Shown here: one piece after another, positions 1 to 6,802 of the stretch
Position numbering within the stretch: position 1 is the stretch's first letter
Layout: each line of letters opens with the position of its first letter
Source of the DNA: Planctomicrobium piriforme
Lineage (GTDB): Bacteria; Planctomycetota; Planctomycetia; Pirellulales; PNKZ01
Assembly: GCA_945877965.1 (NCBI GenBank)
Contig: CAMCTH010000248.1
Span: forward strand, 1-7,064
DNA: 7,064 nucleotides
Direction of reading: 5' to 3'
Translations under genes and position numbers: made by a program
The notes under the pieces: generated by a model
Told to the model about the DNA's origin: nothing
Database searches by the model: none
Seen by the model: only the letters and a program-made list of their open reading frames with translations

Positions 1-6
1 CTCGCA

Positions 7-53
7 TCTCTCACTGGCAACTGACTACCGACAACTTTCTCTCACCGGCAACC
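7..53. repeat. Heptad-like repeat region in the pckA leader
   Basis: The leader contains a 16-base imperfect direct repeat: positions 7-22 and 38-53 differ at only two bases and lie 31 bases apart. Between them the sequence steps in sevens: CTGGCAA (14-20), CTGACTA (21-27), CCGACAA (28-34). The block ends about six bases before the pckA start codon and leaves no purine-rich ribosome binding site. Other gaps in this window hold similar short-period sequence that faces an inverted copy, so this may be the right arm of an inverted repeat whose left arm lies outside the window. That last point is inference. Confidence 0.5.
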
Positions 54-59
54 CCACGC

Positions 60-1664
60 ATGTCTTCGCTTCCTGATCTGACCCGCTACGGCATCTATCA
101 CGGCAACTTCCTGCGCAACCCGCCGGCGGCCAAGTTGTACGAAGAGGCGATCGCCCGCGATCACGGCGTCATCACGTCGGCCGGCGCGCTCTTGTCGCGC
201 AGCGGCACCAAGACCGGCCGGAGCCCGAAGGACAAGCGGATCATGCAGCATCCGTCGTCGTCGGGCGACATCTGGTGGGGCGACGTCAACATCCCACTCG
301 CCGAGCATTCGTTTCTCGTCAACCGCCAACGGGCCGTCGACTTCTTGAACTTCCGCTCGCAGGTCTATGTGATCGACGGTTTCGCCGGCTGGGACCCGCG
401 CTATCGTTTGAAAGTCCGCGTCATCTGCGCGCGGCCCTATCACGCGCTGTTCATGTACAACATGCTCATCCGGCCGACGCGCGACGAACTCGAAAACTTC
501 GGCGAGCCCGACTATGTAATCTTTAACGCCGGCGAGTTCCCCGCGAACTTGCACACCGAGCAGATGACGTCGCGGACGACGATCGACCTGAGCTTCGAGT
601 TCAAGGAGTTCGTCATCCTGGGCAGCGAATACGCCGGCGAGATGAAGAAAGGCGTGTTCACGGTCATGCACTACCTCATGCCCAAGCGGGGCGTGTTGAG
701 TATGCACTGCTCGGCCAACGAAGGGCCGCAAAAACCCGATGGTACGGGCGGCGACGTCTCGCTCTTCTTCGGACTCTCCGGCACCGGCAAGACGACGCTC
801 TCGGCCGACCCGCATCGCTTGCTCATCGGCGACGACGAACATTGCTGGACCGACCAGGGCGTGTTCAATATCGAAGGGGGTTGCTACGCGACGTGCGTGA
901 ACCTGTCGAAAGAAAAAGAGCCCGAGATTTACGACGCGATCCGCTTCGGGGCCGTGCTGGAAAACGTGGCGTACGACGAAGCGACGCGCCGCGTCGACTA
1001 CGACAACATCTCGGTCACCGAAAACACCCGCTGCTCGTACCCGATCGAGTTCATTCCGAACGCTAAGGTCCCGTGCGTCGGCGGACACCCGAAGAACATC
1101 ATCCTGCTCACATGCGATGCCTTCGGCGTGCTGCCGCCGGTGAGCAAGCTGACGCCCGAGCAAGCGATGTATCACTTCATCAGCGGCTACACGGCGAAAG
1201 TGGCCGGCACGGAAGTCGGCGTCAAAGAGCCCGAGGCGACGTTCTCGGCCTGCTTCGGCGCGGCGTTCTTGGTTTGGCATCCGACGAAGTACGCCACGAT
1301 GCTGGCCGAAAAGATGCGCCAACACGGCTCGGCCGCGTGGCTCGTCAACACCGGTTGGTCGGGGGGCGCGTACGGCGTCGGCCGCAGGATGAAGCTCGAA
1401 TACACCCGCGCGATCATCGACGCGATCCACTCCGGCGAGTTGGCCAGCGCGCCGACGACGACGGACCCGTGGTTCAACGTCGAAGTGCCGACAAAGTGCA
1501 CCGGCGTGCCGGACAACATCCTGACGCCGCGCAACGTCTGGAGCGACCCGGCTGAATACGACCGCACGGCCGGCTCGCTGGCGGCCCGCTTCGCCAAAAA
1601 CTTTACCAAGTACAGCGACGGCGCGAGTGCCGAACTCCTCGCCGCGGGCCCGAAGCAGGAGTAA
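60..1664 (+). CDS. pckA: Phosphoenolpyruvate carboxykinase (ATP)
   Basis: PckA converts oxaloacetate and ATP to phosphoenolpyruvate, CO2 and ADP in the cytoplasm, the entry step of gluconeogenesis. The 534 residues match the usual length (E. coli about 540). Visible sites include TGRSPKD with substrate arginine R54, Y191 and K197 in the YAGEMKKG segment, H216 in MHCSAN, the P-loop GLSGTGKTT (238-246, K244), the family signature LIGDDEHCW...GVFN (255-270, metal ligand D259), and ENTR with R324. The nucleotide-end segment TRAIIDAI (449-456) is also present. One oddity: the conserved EGGCYAK motif reads EGGCYAT, putting threonine 278 where E. coli has active-site Lys288. The start was chosen because the family alignment begins at once. 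It has no Shine-Dalgarno sequence and follows a repeat. The gene converges on the DUF255 gene 74 bases downstream. Family identification is very secure; full activity is likely but unproven given T278. Confidence 0.97.
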   Translation: MSSLPDLTRYGIYHGNFLRNPPAAKLYEEAIARDHGVITSAGALLSRSGTKTGRSPKDKRIMQHPSSSGDIWWGDVNIPLAEHSFLVNRQRAVDFLNFRSQVYVIDGFAGWDPRYRLKVRVICARPYHALFMYNMLIRPTRDELENFGEPDYVIFNAGEFPANLHTEQMTSRTTIDLSFEFKEFVILGSEYAGEMKKGVFTVMHYLMPKRGVLSMHCSANEGPQKPDGTGGDVSLFFGLSGTGKTTLSADPHRLLIGDDEHCWTDQGVFNIEGGCYATCVNLSKEKEPEIYDAIRFGAVLENVAYDEATRRVDYDNISVTENTRCSYPIEFIPNAKVPCVGGHPKNIILLTCDAFGVLPPVSKLTPEQAMYHFISGYTAKVAGTEVGVKEPEATFSACFGAAFLVWHPTKYATMLAEKMRQHGSAAWLVNTGWSGGAYGVGRRMKLEYTRAIIDAIHSGELASAPTTTDPWFNVEVPTKCTGVPDNILTPRNVWSDPAEYDRTAGSLAARFAKNFTKYSDGASAELLAAGPKQE

Positions 1665-1738
1665 CGTAGCGACGGGAAGAATGAGCAGACAAAGCTCACG
1701 CTATGGCGCGAGATATTCTGCTTCGGAATCGGCGTCGG

Positions 1739-3808
1739 TCACTTCGCGGCGGGGGCGTACTTCTCGCACTCGGCGGTGATTTTTTCCGGCGTGCTCACCG
1801 GGCTGCGGCAGGTGTAGTTTTCGCAGATGAACAAGGTCGGGGCGTTTTGCAGCGGGCGTTTGCCGGTCAGCAGACCTGCTAAGCGTTTCGCATCGCCGGT
1901 GCCCGGCAGGGCGGCGACGACTTTGTTGGGCCAGAAGCGGGTGCGGATTTGTTTTAGCACTTCGTCGCGGCCGGCGGCATCGCTCGCGGCGACGACGACT
2001 TCTTGCGTCGGGCCGAGGTAGAGGTCCAAGGCCAACAGCGATTGGCCCATCGCCGTCGGGGCCCGCTCAAAAAGTTCGCCGAGCGACTGGAACGTTTTTT
2101 CGGCGTACTCCAAGTACTCTTGGTCGCCGCAGAGTTTGCCGAGGCGGACCAGCGCCGTCGCGGCGAGGCCGGTGCCGCTCGGGGTTGCGTTGTCGTACAG
2201 ATCCTTGTTGCGGGCAATCAACTGCTCGTGATCGTCGGCCGTGTAGTAGAAGCCGCCGGCCGTCTTGTCATAGAACCTCGCCAGCATCACGTCGGCCAGC
2301 CGCACCGCCTCGTCGAGCCAGCGAGCGTCGAAGTCGGCTTCGTAGAGCGACGTCAAACCGTCGATCAGCGCGGCATAGTCGTCGAGATAGGCGTCGAATT
2401 TGGCGACGCCGTGACGATAGGCGTGCAGCAAGCGACCGTCGGCGCGGCGAAGTTTTTCCAGCAAGAAGTTCGCGGTCTTTTGGGCGGCGGCCAGGTAACG
2501 CGGCTCGTTCAACGGTCCCGCGGCGCGGGCGAGGGCGTCGAGCATGAGCCCGTTCCAGTTGACGAGGATTTTGTCGTCGAGGCCGGGGTGGATGCGTTTG
2601 TCTCGCGCTTCAAATAACTTCGCGCGCGAAACCGCCAGCGAACTGCGGAGATCGGCGACGGGTTTGTTCAGTGACTTGGCGCAATCGTCGAGGCTCTTCG
2701 GGAGATTCAAAATGTTCGCGTGTTCGAAGTTGCCCGCCGGGGTGACGTCGTAGCAGGTGTTGAACTCGGCGGCCGCCTCTTTGCCGAGAAGTTTCTCTAT
2801 TTCACTCGGCGTCCACACATAAAACTTCCCCTCGACCCCTTCGCTGTCGGCGTCTTGCGTGCTGAAAAAACCGCCGTCGGGGCCGGTCATTTCGCGGAGG
2901 ATGAAATCGCACGTCTCGCGGATCACGGTGGCGTACTCATTGCGGCCCGTCGCTTGATACGCTTCGACGTACGCCGCGGTCAGGAGCGCGTTGTCGTAGA
3001 GCATCTTTTCGAAATGCGGCACGAGCCACTCGGCATCGACGCTGTAACGATGGAAGCCGCCGCCGAGTTGGTCGTAGATTCCGCCGCCGGCCATCTTGTC
3101 GAGCGTGAACGTGACCATCTCAAGCGCCTCGGCCTTGCCGGTCCGACGCCAGATCCGGAGCAGGAGGCGCAAATCCATCGGGTGCGGAAACTTCGGGGCA
3201 TCGCCGAAGCCGCCGTGCGTCTTGTCGAACAAGCGGGCATGGGACGGCATCGCGCCCGTGATCAGCTCGGGCACAAGTTTCACTTCGCCCGCCGCCGCGC
3301 CCCCCGCGCCGACTTGCTTCAGATGGTCCGTCAGTTGCTGCGCTTGCTCGGCGATGGCCGTACGGCGATTTTTCCAAGCGTCGAGGATCGCATCGAGCAC
3401 GTTCTCGAAGCCGGGCATCCCTTGGCGCGGCTTCGGCGGCCAGTAGGTGCCGCCGTAGAACGGACGCAGATCGTGCGTCAGAAAGACCGACATCGGCCAG
3501 CCGCCCCGGCCGGTCAGGGCCTGCACGGCGTTCATGTAGATCTGATCGACGTCGGGTCGCTCTTCGCGATCAACTTTGACGCAGATGAAGTTGTCGTTCA
3601 GCTTCTTCGCGATCGCTTCGTCTTCGAAACTCTCGTGCTCCATCACATGGCACCAGTGACAGGCCGAGTAGCCGACGGAAAGAAAGATCGGCCGATCAAG
3701 CTTCTTCGCCGCGGCAAACGCTTCGTCCCCCCACGGATACCAATCGACCGGATTGTTTTTGTGTTGGAGAAGGTAGGGAGACGATTCTTTGGCTAAGCGA
3801 TTGGGCAT
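1739..3808 (-). CDS. Thioredoxin-like DUF255 (YyaL/SPATA20-type) protein
   Basis: With this start the protein has 689 residues, normal for the family that includes B. subtilis YyaL and human SPATA20. The N-terminal thioredoxin-like domain (about 1-165) opens with NRLAKESSPYLLQHKNNPVDW and carries the redox-type motif CHWC (C50-C53), then VDREERPDVD (79-88) and RGGWPMSVFL (101-110). An alpha/alpha-barrel region resembling N-acylglucosamine 2-epimerases follows, with GGGFHRYSVD (249-258), PHFEKMLYDNA (264-274), DADSEGVEGKFY (319-330) and NATPSGTG (540-547). A C-terminal pair, C662 and C667, lies in CENYTC. No signal peptide is seen, so it is probably cytoplasmic. The biochemical function of the family is not established. 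The frame stays open to an ATG at 3856, but the 16 extra residues are encoded by the hairpin repeat and fall before the conserved N-terminus, so the ATG at 3808 is preferred. No Shine-Dalgarno sequence precedes it. panB lies upstream on the same strand. Confidence 0.93.
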   Translation of the reverse strand: MPNRLAKESSPYLLQHKNNPVDWYPWGDEAFAAAKKLDRPIFLSVGYSACHWCHVMEHESFEDEAIAKKLNDNFICVKVDREERPDVDQIYMNAVQALTGRGGWPMSVFLTHDLRPFYGGTYWPPKPRQGMPGFENVLDAILDAWKNRRTAIAEQAQQLTDHLKQVGAGGAAAGEVKLVPELITGAMPSHARLFDKTHGGFGDAPKFPHPMDLRLLLRIWRRTGKAEALEMVTFTLDKMAGGGIYDQLGGGFHRYSVDAEWLVPHFEKMLYDNALLTAAYVEAYQATGRNEYATVIRETCDFILREMTGPDGGFFSTQDADSEGVEGKFYVWTPSEIEKLLGKEAAAEFNTCYDVTPAGNFEHANILNLPKSLDDCAKSLNKPVADLRSSLAVSRAKLFEARDKRIHPGLDDKILVNWNGLMLDALARAAGPLNEPRYLAAAQKTANFLLEKLRRADGRLLHAYRHGVAKFDAYLDDYAALIDGLTSLYEADFDARWLDEAVRLADVMLARFYDKTAGGFYYTADDHEQLIARNKDLYDNATPSGTGLAATALVRLGKLCGDQEYLEYAEKTFQSLGELFERAPTAMGQSLLALDLYLGPTQEVVVAASDAAGRDEVLKQIRTRFWPNKVVAALPGTGDAKRLAGLLTGKRPLQNAPTLFICENYTCRSPVSTPEKITAECEKYAPAAK

Positions 3809-3816
3809 GGGGGTGC

Positions 3817-3909
3817 GGTTCAGGGTTCGAGGTTCAGAGTTCAGGGTTACAGACATGCACGATGCGTGCCTACTTCCAACCCTGAACTGCGAACCCTGAA
3901 CCCCGAACC
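3817..3909. repeat. Large imperfect inverted repeat with 7-base period
   Basis: Two 32-base arms, 3817-3848 and 3878-3909, are reverse complements at 27 of 32 positions and enclose a 29-base loop. Each arm is a run of imperfect heptads: GGTTCAG, GGTTCGA, GGTTCAG, AGTTCAG in the left arm, and AACCCTG, AACTGCG, AACCCTG, AACCCCG in the right arm. The loop holds a small hairpin, GCACG-ATG-CGTGC (3857-3869). The structure fills nearly all of the gap between panB and the DUF255 gene. In the minus-strand transcript it ends eight bases before the DUF255 start codon. No T-run follows it on that strand, so it does not look like an intrinsic terminator; a role in translation or RNA stability is possible but only inferred. 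Confidence 0.85.
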
Positions 3910-3915
3910 TCCTTC

Positions 3916-4746
3916 CTACTTATATTGTTGTTCTGGACCTGGGAACGTGCCGTTGCGGACGTCGTCGCGGAAGTGCGTGACGGCGTTTTGGATGACGCTT
4001 TTCAGATCGGCATACGGCTTCACGAAGCGCGGGACGTAGCCGCTCGTCAGTCCGAGCAAGTCGTGCGTGACGAGCACCTGGCCGTCGCAGCCGTCGCCGG
4101 CGCCGATGCCGATCGTCGGGACGCGCAACATTCCGGTGATCTCCGTCGCCAACTCGGCGGGAATGCATTCGAGCAGAACGCAGAACGCGCCGGCCTCTTG
4201 CGCTTCGCGCGCTTCGCGGAGCAGTCGGTCGCGATCGCGCTGCACTTTGTAACCGCCGAGCAAGTGGACGTTCTGCGGTCGGAGTCCGCAGTGGGCGACG
4301 ACCGGGATGCCCGCCGACGTGAGGCCCGCGATGATCTCGGCCTGATCAGCACCCCCTTCGAGCTTCACCGCCTGACAGCGCGTCTCTTTCAAGATGCGGC
4401 CCGCGTTTTCGATCGCCTTGATTTTGCCCAGGTGGTTGCTGGGGAACGGCATGTCGACGATCGTCAGCGCGCGGGTAACCGCCCGACCGACGAGCGCGGC
4501 ATGGTAGATCATCTCGTCGAGCGTCACCGGCAGCGTGTTCGAATGTCCTTGCACGACCATCGACATACTGTCGCCGACCAAGATCGCTTCGACCCCGGTC
4601 TCGTCGAGCAGCTTGGCCAGCCCGTAGTCGTAGGCCGTCAGCATCGTGATCTTCCGCCCCGTCCCTTTGAGGGCCATGAACTTGGGAACGGTCAACTGCG
4701 GGACGTTGGGGCCGGTCGATGCCGGCGATTGCGGGGCGTCGGACAT
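3916..4746 (-). CDS. panB: 3-methyl-2-oxobutanoate hydroxymethyltransferase
   Basis: PanB transfers a hydroxymethyl group from 5,10-methylenetetrahydrofolate to 2-oxoisovalerate, giving ketopantoate, the first committed step toward pantothenate and coenzyme A. The product is 276 residues (E. coli 264), a soluble TIM barrel. Visible sites are LVGDSMSM with metal ligand D59, VDMPF with D98, VKLEGG with K128 and E130, HCGLRPQ with H152, GGYKVQ (164-169), catalytic E193 in LLECIP, and the late glycine loop GIGAGDGCDGQVLV (213-226). The frame is open upstream to 5232, but that extension would cross the promoter and start of the divergent secreted gene and adds sequence unlike PanB, so the ATG at 4746 is preferred. 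No clear Shine-Dalgarno sequence precedes it. One small oddity is AHCGL where most homologues have GHxGL. The other pan genes are not in this window. Confidence 0.96.
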   Translation of the reverse strand: MSDAPQSPASTGPNVPQLTVPKFMALKGTGRKITMLTAYDYGLAKLLDETGVEAILVGDSMSMVVQGHSNTLPVTLDEMIYHAALVGRAVTRALTIVDMPFPSNHLGKIKAIENAGRILKETRCQAVKLEGGADQAEIIAGLTSAGIPVVAHCGLRPQNVHLLGGYKVQRDRDRLLREAREAQEAGAFCVLLECIPAELATEITGMLRVPTIGIGAGDGCDGQVLVTHDLLGLTSGYVPRFVKPYADLKSVIQNAVTHFRDDVRNGTFPGPEQQYK

Positions 4747-4959
4747 GGAGACTTTCGCGATGAGGGCGGACGGATGGTTTCGAAACGGCCGGCCGGATTG
4801 CGCCGGCGGGCCGATTCGGCGGACTCCGCCATTGTTAGCCCCGGCAAGCGGGTCGGCAACCGGCCCTCTGGTCGGCATCGCCCAGAAAACCTTCAACAAA
4901 AGCGACGAAACCGGGGCTGGCGCAGGCCGTTTCGCCGCGCGATCCGCAGGCGAAAGATT

Positions 4960-4988
4960 TTGGCATGGTCCGGCGGGCGCGGTATCTT
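4960..4988 (+). promoter_or_regulatory. Sigma70-like promoter for the secreted protein gene
   Basis: TTGGCA at 4960-4965 matches the -35 consensus at five of six bases. After a 17-base spacer comes TATCTT at 4983-4988, four of six for the -10. Transcription would start near 4995 and leave a leader of about 40 bases before the ATG at 5036. Placement in the divergent gap, directly upstream of the only rightward gene there, supports it. The rest of the gap (4747-4959) shows no convincing feature; a weak leftward TTGCCG...TAACAA pair around 4830-4857 could serve panB but is not strong enough to list. Confidence 0.5.
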
Positions 4989-5022
4989 GGAGTTCCGCAT
5001 CTTTTCGCTCACCGAAGTTCTC

Positions 5023-5026
5023 GGAG
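5023..5026 (+). promoter_or_regulatory. Ribosome binding site deciding the 5036 start
   Basis: GGAG lies nine bases before the ATG at 5036. It supports this start over the upstream in-frame ATG at 4646, and the peptide that follows is a clear signal sequence. Confidence 0.55.
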
Positions 5027-5035
5027 TTACGCCCC

Positions 5036-5677
5036 ATGTTGCGTCGCACGGTCCTGTCGTCGTTGGTGTTGCTGCTCGTCGTCGGTTCGTCGCAGGCCGC
5101 TTGGGCCCAAGGTTTTGTGAAGATCGACGGCACGGTCGACCAAGTGTTGCCGTCGCAAGGGATAACGCTGACGGGCAAAGACGGCAAGAAGTACGCCGTC
5201 GGCTTCGGTCCGACTTCGAAAGTCGCGCTCACCGGCGAAGGCTCGGCCGACTTCCTAACGACCGGCAGCTATGTGCAGATGACCGTCGACATGGACGGCA
5301 AGGGGACGGCGACCGCCGACGTCGCGAAAGTACAAATCACCGTGCAAGGCAAAGACACCGCCCCGGGCATCATTCCGGCCGGCGGACCCGACAGCAAACC
5401 GGGACAGCCCGGCAAGTACTTCGTGCGCGGCACGGTGAAGTCGAACAAAGACGGCACGCTGACCGTTGCGGCCGCCGGCAAGCAAGTGGTCGTCAAGCTC
5501 TCGCCGACGGTGACCGTGCCGGTGACGATCGCGAACTGGCAGATGGCCAAGTCGGGCGATGCGATCTCCGGCGAAGGGACGAACATGTCGCAGCCCGGCG
5601 CGTCGCTGACGCTCGTCCGCGGCGACCGGATCGAAATCAAGGCCGCGATGCCGATCACGAAGACAGGGAAGAAATAA
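5036..5677 (+). CDS. Secreted protein with two similar beta-rich domains
   Basis: I do not recognise a named family. The 213-residue product begins with a typical Sec signal peptide: MLRRT, a hydrophobic core (7-17), and likely cleavage at AWA-Q after residue 24. The mature protein has no cysteine and shows alternating valine/threonine/glycine patterns typical of beta strands. Two halves look alike: about 27-104 begins IDGTVDQVLPSQGITLTG, and about 128-204 begins FVRGTVKSNKDGTLTVAAAG. Each continues with a charged strand and a SPT/GPT turn (GPTSKVALTG and SPTVTVPV). A proline/glycine-rich linker (105-127) joins them. The layout suggests a duplicated small beta-barrel, loosely like DUF5666-type domains. 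The likely location is periplasmic or extracellular. It has its own promoter and ribosome binding site, diverges from panB, and converges on the M48 protease gene. The function is unknown. Confidence 0.85.
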   Translation: MLRRTVLSSLVLLLVVGSSQAAWAQGFVKIDGTVDQVLPSQGITLTGKDGKKYAVGFGPTSKVALTGEGSADFLTTGSYVQMTVDMDGKGTATADVAKVQITVQGKDTAPGIIPAGGPDSKPGQPGKYFVRGTVKSNKDGTLTVAAAGKQVVVKLSPTVTVPVTIANWQMAKSGDAISGEGTNMSQPGASLTLVRGDRIEIKAAMPITKTGKK

Positions 5678-5686
5678 GGGAGAAGG

Positions 5687-5774
5687 TGTGAGGGATTAGG
5701 TATGAAGTGTGAGGAGCGGAGGAATTCGCTCCTCTGCTCCTGCTTCACTCACAACTCGCCCCTCAAACCTCACA
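5687..5774. repeat. Nested inverted repeat with 7-base period between convergent genes
   Basis: The outer arms TGTGAGG (5687-5693) and CCTCACA (5768-5774) pair perfectly. Inside them, TGAAG (5703-5707) pairs with CTTCA (5743-5747), and the 12-base arms 5712-5723 and 5730-5741 pair with one mismatch around a six-base loop. Both sides read as degenerate heptads: TGTGAGG, GATTAGG, TATGAAG, TGTGAGG on the left, and ACTCACA, ACTCGCC, CCTCAAA, CCTCACA on the right. It occupies the gap between the convergent stops of the secreted protein gene (5677) and the M48 gene (5782), so it could act as a two-way transcription barrier, although no strong T-run flanks it. Confidence 0.7.
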
Positions 5775-5781
5775 TCTCGTC

Positions 5782-6711
5782 CTACGGTAGCATCCGCGCG
5801 CCGAAGCCGGCGTCGGGCAATCGCTTCGCCGTTTGCTTTTGCGGCGACGCTTCGTAGAGCGGCATCGCCTCGGGGATCCAGGCCTGCAGGTCGCGGACCC
5901 GCGTTTCGTGGCTCGGGTGCGTCGACAAAAACTCCGGCGGCGATTGTCCGCCGGTGTACTGCTTCATTCGTTCCCAAAAGTGCACGCTCTCTTCCGGGTC
6001 GTAGCCCGCCGCGGCCATGAGCAGCAGGCCCATGCGGTCGGCCTCGCTCTCGTGCTCGCGGCCGTATTTCATCACGGTGAATTTCGCACCGGTGTTGATC
6101 ATTTGCAGAATTTGGTTGCGCTGCGCGGGATCCATGTCTCCCAGCGCCCCGCCGGCCGCCATCACGCCGATGTTGGCCATCTGCGAGTGGGCCATCCGTT
6201 CGGCCCCGTGATGCGCCAAGGCATGCGCGATCTCGTGCCCCATCACAACAGCCAGTCCCGTGTCGGTCTCGGCGATCGGTAGGATGCCGGTATAGACGAC
6301 GATCTTTCCCCCCGGCAAACAGAAGGCGTTTTGCTGGTCGCTCTCGACGACGCGGACGGCCCACTCCATCGGCTGCTCGGGCATCTGCGTCTGCTGCAAG
6401 AAGCCTTCATTGCGGGCCGCGTTGGTCAACCGGTTGGCGATGTCTTTAATCACATCGACGAGCGGGCCGCGATCGACGACGCGCTCTTGGGCCAGCACTT
6501 CTTCAAACGCCTGGAGCCCGAGTTGTTCTTCTTGCTGCGGGTTAAGAGCGACGATCTGCTGCCGCCCAAACGGTCCGGTCTGGCACCCCTTCATCAGCAG
6601 CGCGCCGAGCGGAATGGCCGCCATCAGCGCCGCAACGACGAGCCGTTGCACCAACCGACTCGGCCCCGCCTGCCGCCCGTGAGGATCGCGCGAACCGAAG
6701 ATGCTAGCCAT
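5782..6711 (-). CDS. M48 family zinc metallopeptidase, membrane-anchored or exported
   Basis: The 309-residue protein has the full M48 site: HEIAH (H159, E160, H163) with two zinc histidines and the catalytic glutamate, then EHESEAD, whose E221 should be the third zinc ligand and D225 its partner. STHPSHETR follows (H265 and R271), the pair seen in BepA-type enzymes. The upstream segment FCLPGGKIVVYTGIL (130-144) is typical of the family. The N-terminus has a hydrophobic stretch (about 20-40) ending in MKGC at C43. This is an uncleaved anchor, a signal peptide, or an irregular lipoprotein signal (lysine before the glycine is unusual). The catalytic domain probably faces the periplasm and removes misfolded envelope proteins, as BepA and LoiP do; that role is inferred from the family. 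The ATG at 6711 has GGAG seven bases upstream. No tetratricopeptide tail is present, unlike BepA. Confidence 0.94.
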   Translation of the reverse strand: MASIFGSRDPHGRQAGPSRLVQRLVVAALMAAIPLGALLMKGCQTGPFGRQQIVALNPQQEEQLGLQAFEEVLAQERVVDRGPLVDVIKDIANRLTNAARNEGFLQQTQMPEQPMEWAVRVVESDQQNAFCLPGGKIVVYTGILPIAETDTGLAVVMGHEIAHALAHHGAERMAHSQMANIGVMAAGGALGDMDPAQRNQILQMINTGAKFTVMKYGREHESEADRMGLLLMAAAGYDPEESVHFWERMKQYTGGQSPPEFLSTHPSHETRVRDLQAWIPEAMPLYEASPQKQTAKRLPDAGFGARMLP

Positions 6712-6718
6712 GACTTAA

Positions 6719-6722
6719 CTCC
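6719..6722 (-). promoter_or_regulatory. Ribosome binding site of the M48 gene
   Basis: On the minus strand these four bases read GGAG, seven bases ahead of the ATG at 6711. This is one of only two clear Shine-Dalgarno sequences in the window. Confidence 0.6.
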
Positions 6723-6769
6723 GAAACGTTTCTGCGACAGGACGAACTAGGCCGCCGTTACTCCTACGA

Positions 6770-6775
6770 ATCATA
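6770..6775 (-). promoter_or_regulatory. Possible -10 element for the M48 gene
   Basis: On the minus strand this reads TATGAT, five of six for the -10 consensus, and would start transcription about 50 bases before the ATG. No good -35 is seen at 16-18 bases, so the call is tentative. It lies downstream of the terminator at 6803-6891, as a promoter for an independent unit should. Confidence 0.3.
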
Positions 6776-6802
6776 CTACGCAATCGTCGATGCAGAGAAT
6801 TC

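Noticed and set aside
42..1430. Long open frame antisense to pckA (462 residues, -)
   Set aside because: It lies opposite an unmistakable pckA, is rich in R, A, V and D as expected from the complement of GC-rich codons, and contains no recognisable domain.
1665..1738. Terminator in the pckA/DUF255 convergent gap
   Set aside because: Only small pairings are visible (TGAGC with GCTCA at 1684-1698, AGAAT with ATTCT around it) and there is no T-run; too weak to call.
2720..3796. 358-residue open frame on + opposite the DUF255 gene
   Set aside because: It is the antisense shadow of the conserved thioredoxin-like domain; no motif or ribosome binding site.
3817..3909. CRISPR-like or telomere-like array from the GGTTCAG units
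   Set aside because: The units are contiguous imperfect heptads without spacers, and the array inverts on itself; neither label fits.
4646..5035. Upstream extension of the secreted protein to an ATG at 4646
   Set aside because: It would overlap panB and bury a clear N-terminal signal peptide; the ATG at 5036 has a ribosome binding site.
4747..5232. Upstream extension of panB to an ATG at 5232
   Set aside because: It would overlap the promoter, signal peptide and first part of the divergent gene, and the extra residues do not resemble PanB.
3925..5691. 588-residue open frame on + across panB and the secreted protein gene
   Set aside because: It is antisense to panB and out of frame with the signal-peptide gene; the composition is arginine-rich shadow sequence with no motif.
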